A program made the translations under genes and the position numbers. Of a stretch of DNA of 5,781 nucleotides, positions 5,696-5,781 are shown one piece after another (within the stretch, counting starts at the first letter, position 1; the number at the start of each line of letters is the position of its first letter). The notes under the pieces were generated by a model. It was given only the letters and a program-made list of their open reading frames with translations. It was not told the origin of the DNA and ran no database searches. Source of the stretch: VAZQ01 sp036555745. GTDB lineage: Bacteria; Pseudomonadota; Alphaproteobacteria; Rhizobiales; Xanthobacteraceae. The stretch lies in the NCBI GenBank assembly GCA_036555745.1, contig DATBKV010000197.1:1-5781 (forward strand), given 5' to 3'.

Positions 5696-5781
5696 CCGAA
5701 TAGCCACGTGGGATCAATTGCCCCTGGATCGAACAGCGCTCGACACATTGCTATGTGGGGACCGGCAATTCGGTGCGGTAG
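5696..5781. other. region upstream of clpB, no gene supported
   Basis: These bases hold a short palindrome CCACGTGG (5704-5711), a 5-bp hairpin CACAT/ATGTG (5744-5757) and 7-bp inverted arms AATTGCC/GGCAATT (5716-5722 and 5764-5770). In one minus-strand frame a stop codon at 5753-5751 would end a peptide YRTELPVPT running in from the right edge, which could be the tail of an upstream gene. Nine codons are too few to name or confirm it. Confidence 0.25.

Noticed and set aside
5716..5770. Inverted arms AATTGCC/GGCAATT as an operator or terminator
   Set aside because: Seven-base arms 41 bp apart are expected by chance, and no T tract or known operator pattern accompanies them.
5751..5781. C-terminal tail of an upstream minus-strand gene (YRTELPVPT then stop)
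   Set aside because: Only nine codons lie inside the window; other frames are equally open there, so a CDS call is not supported.
1..5781. CRISPR array, insertion sequence, tRNA gene or attachment site
   Set aside because: I found no regularly spaced direct repeats, transposase frames, tRNA cloverleaf or tRNA 3' end within the window.

Overview
The window looks like a chromosomal segment of a high-GC alphaproteobacterium of the order Hyphomicrobiales (Rhizobiales). Three things point there: the 5' end of a 16S rRNA gene with alphaproteobacterial signature and leader sequences; an M23 peptidase whose N-terminal region resembles the Bradyrhizobium/Rhodopseudomonas-type family; and a 49-bp GAGCATGATC...GATCATGCTC palindrome of a kind I recall as abundant in those genomes. 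The genus cannot be fixed from this much sequence.

Layout. Positions 1-122 hold the first ~120 nt of a 16S rRNA gene on the minus strand; the rest of the rRNA operon lies off the left edge. Positions 123 to about 640 hold its control region, read leftward: two candidate sigma-70-type promoters (-10 boxes at 612-617 and 522-527), a pre-rRNA leader of about 390 nt with several hairpins, a boxA antitermination element (361-372) and a conserved post-boxA segment. Positions 640-902 hold no gene I can support. A plus-strand gene (919-2904, best start a TTG behind a strong Shine-Dalgarno) encodes a single-pass, periplasm-facing M23 metallopeptidase of the MepM/Csd3 type with intact zinc-site motifs. 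Convergent to it, on the minus strand (3017-5611), is clpB, a complete 864-residue AAA+ disaggregase. The two genes are separated by 112 bp holding a hairpin and the palindromic repeat, whose outermost base is also the last base of the clpB stop codon. Positions 5612-5781 are the clpB 5' region, with a good ribosome binding site, a GC-rich hairpin and a weak candidate heat-shock promoter.

Functionally these are three housekeeping units: rRNA production, cell-wall remodelling and protein disaggregation. The peptidase gene and the rRNA operon are divergent, while the peptidase gene and clpB converge. Nothing in the sequence joins them into one pathway, and base composition is even throughout with no sign of recent transfer. 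I did not find a new defence, mobile or RNA system. The most interesting points are the repeat fused to the clpB stop codon, the compact rRNA promoter and leader architecture, and the absence of an internal clpB start at the place where E. coli makes its short ClpB form.
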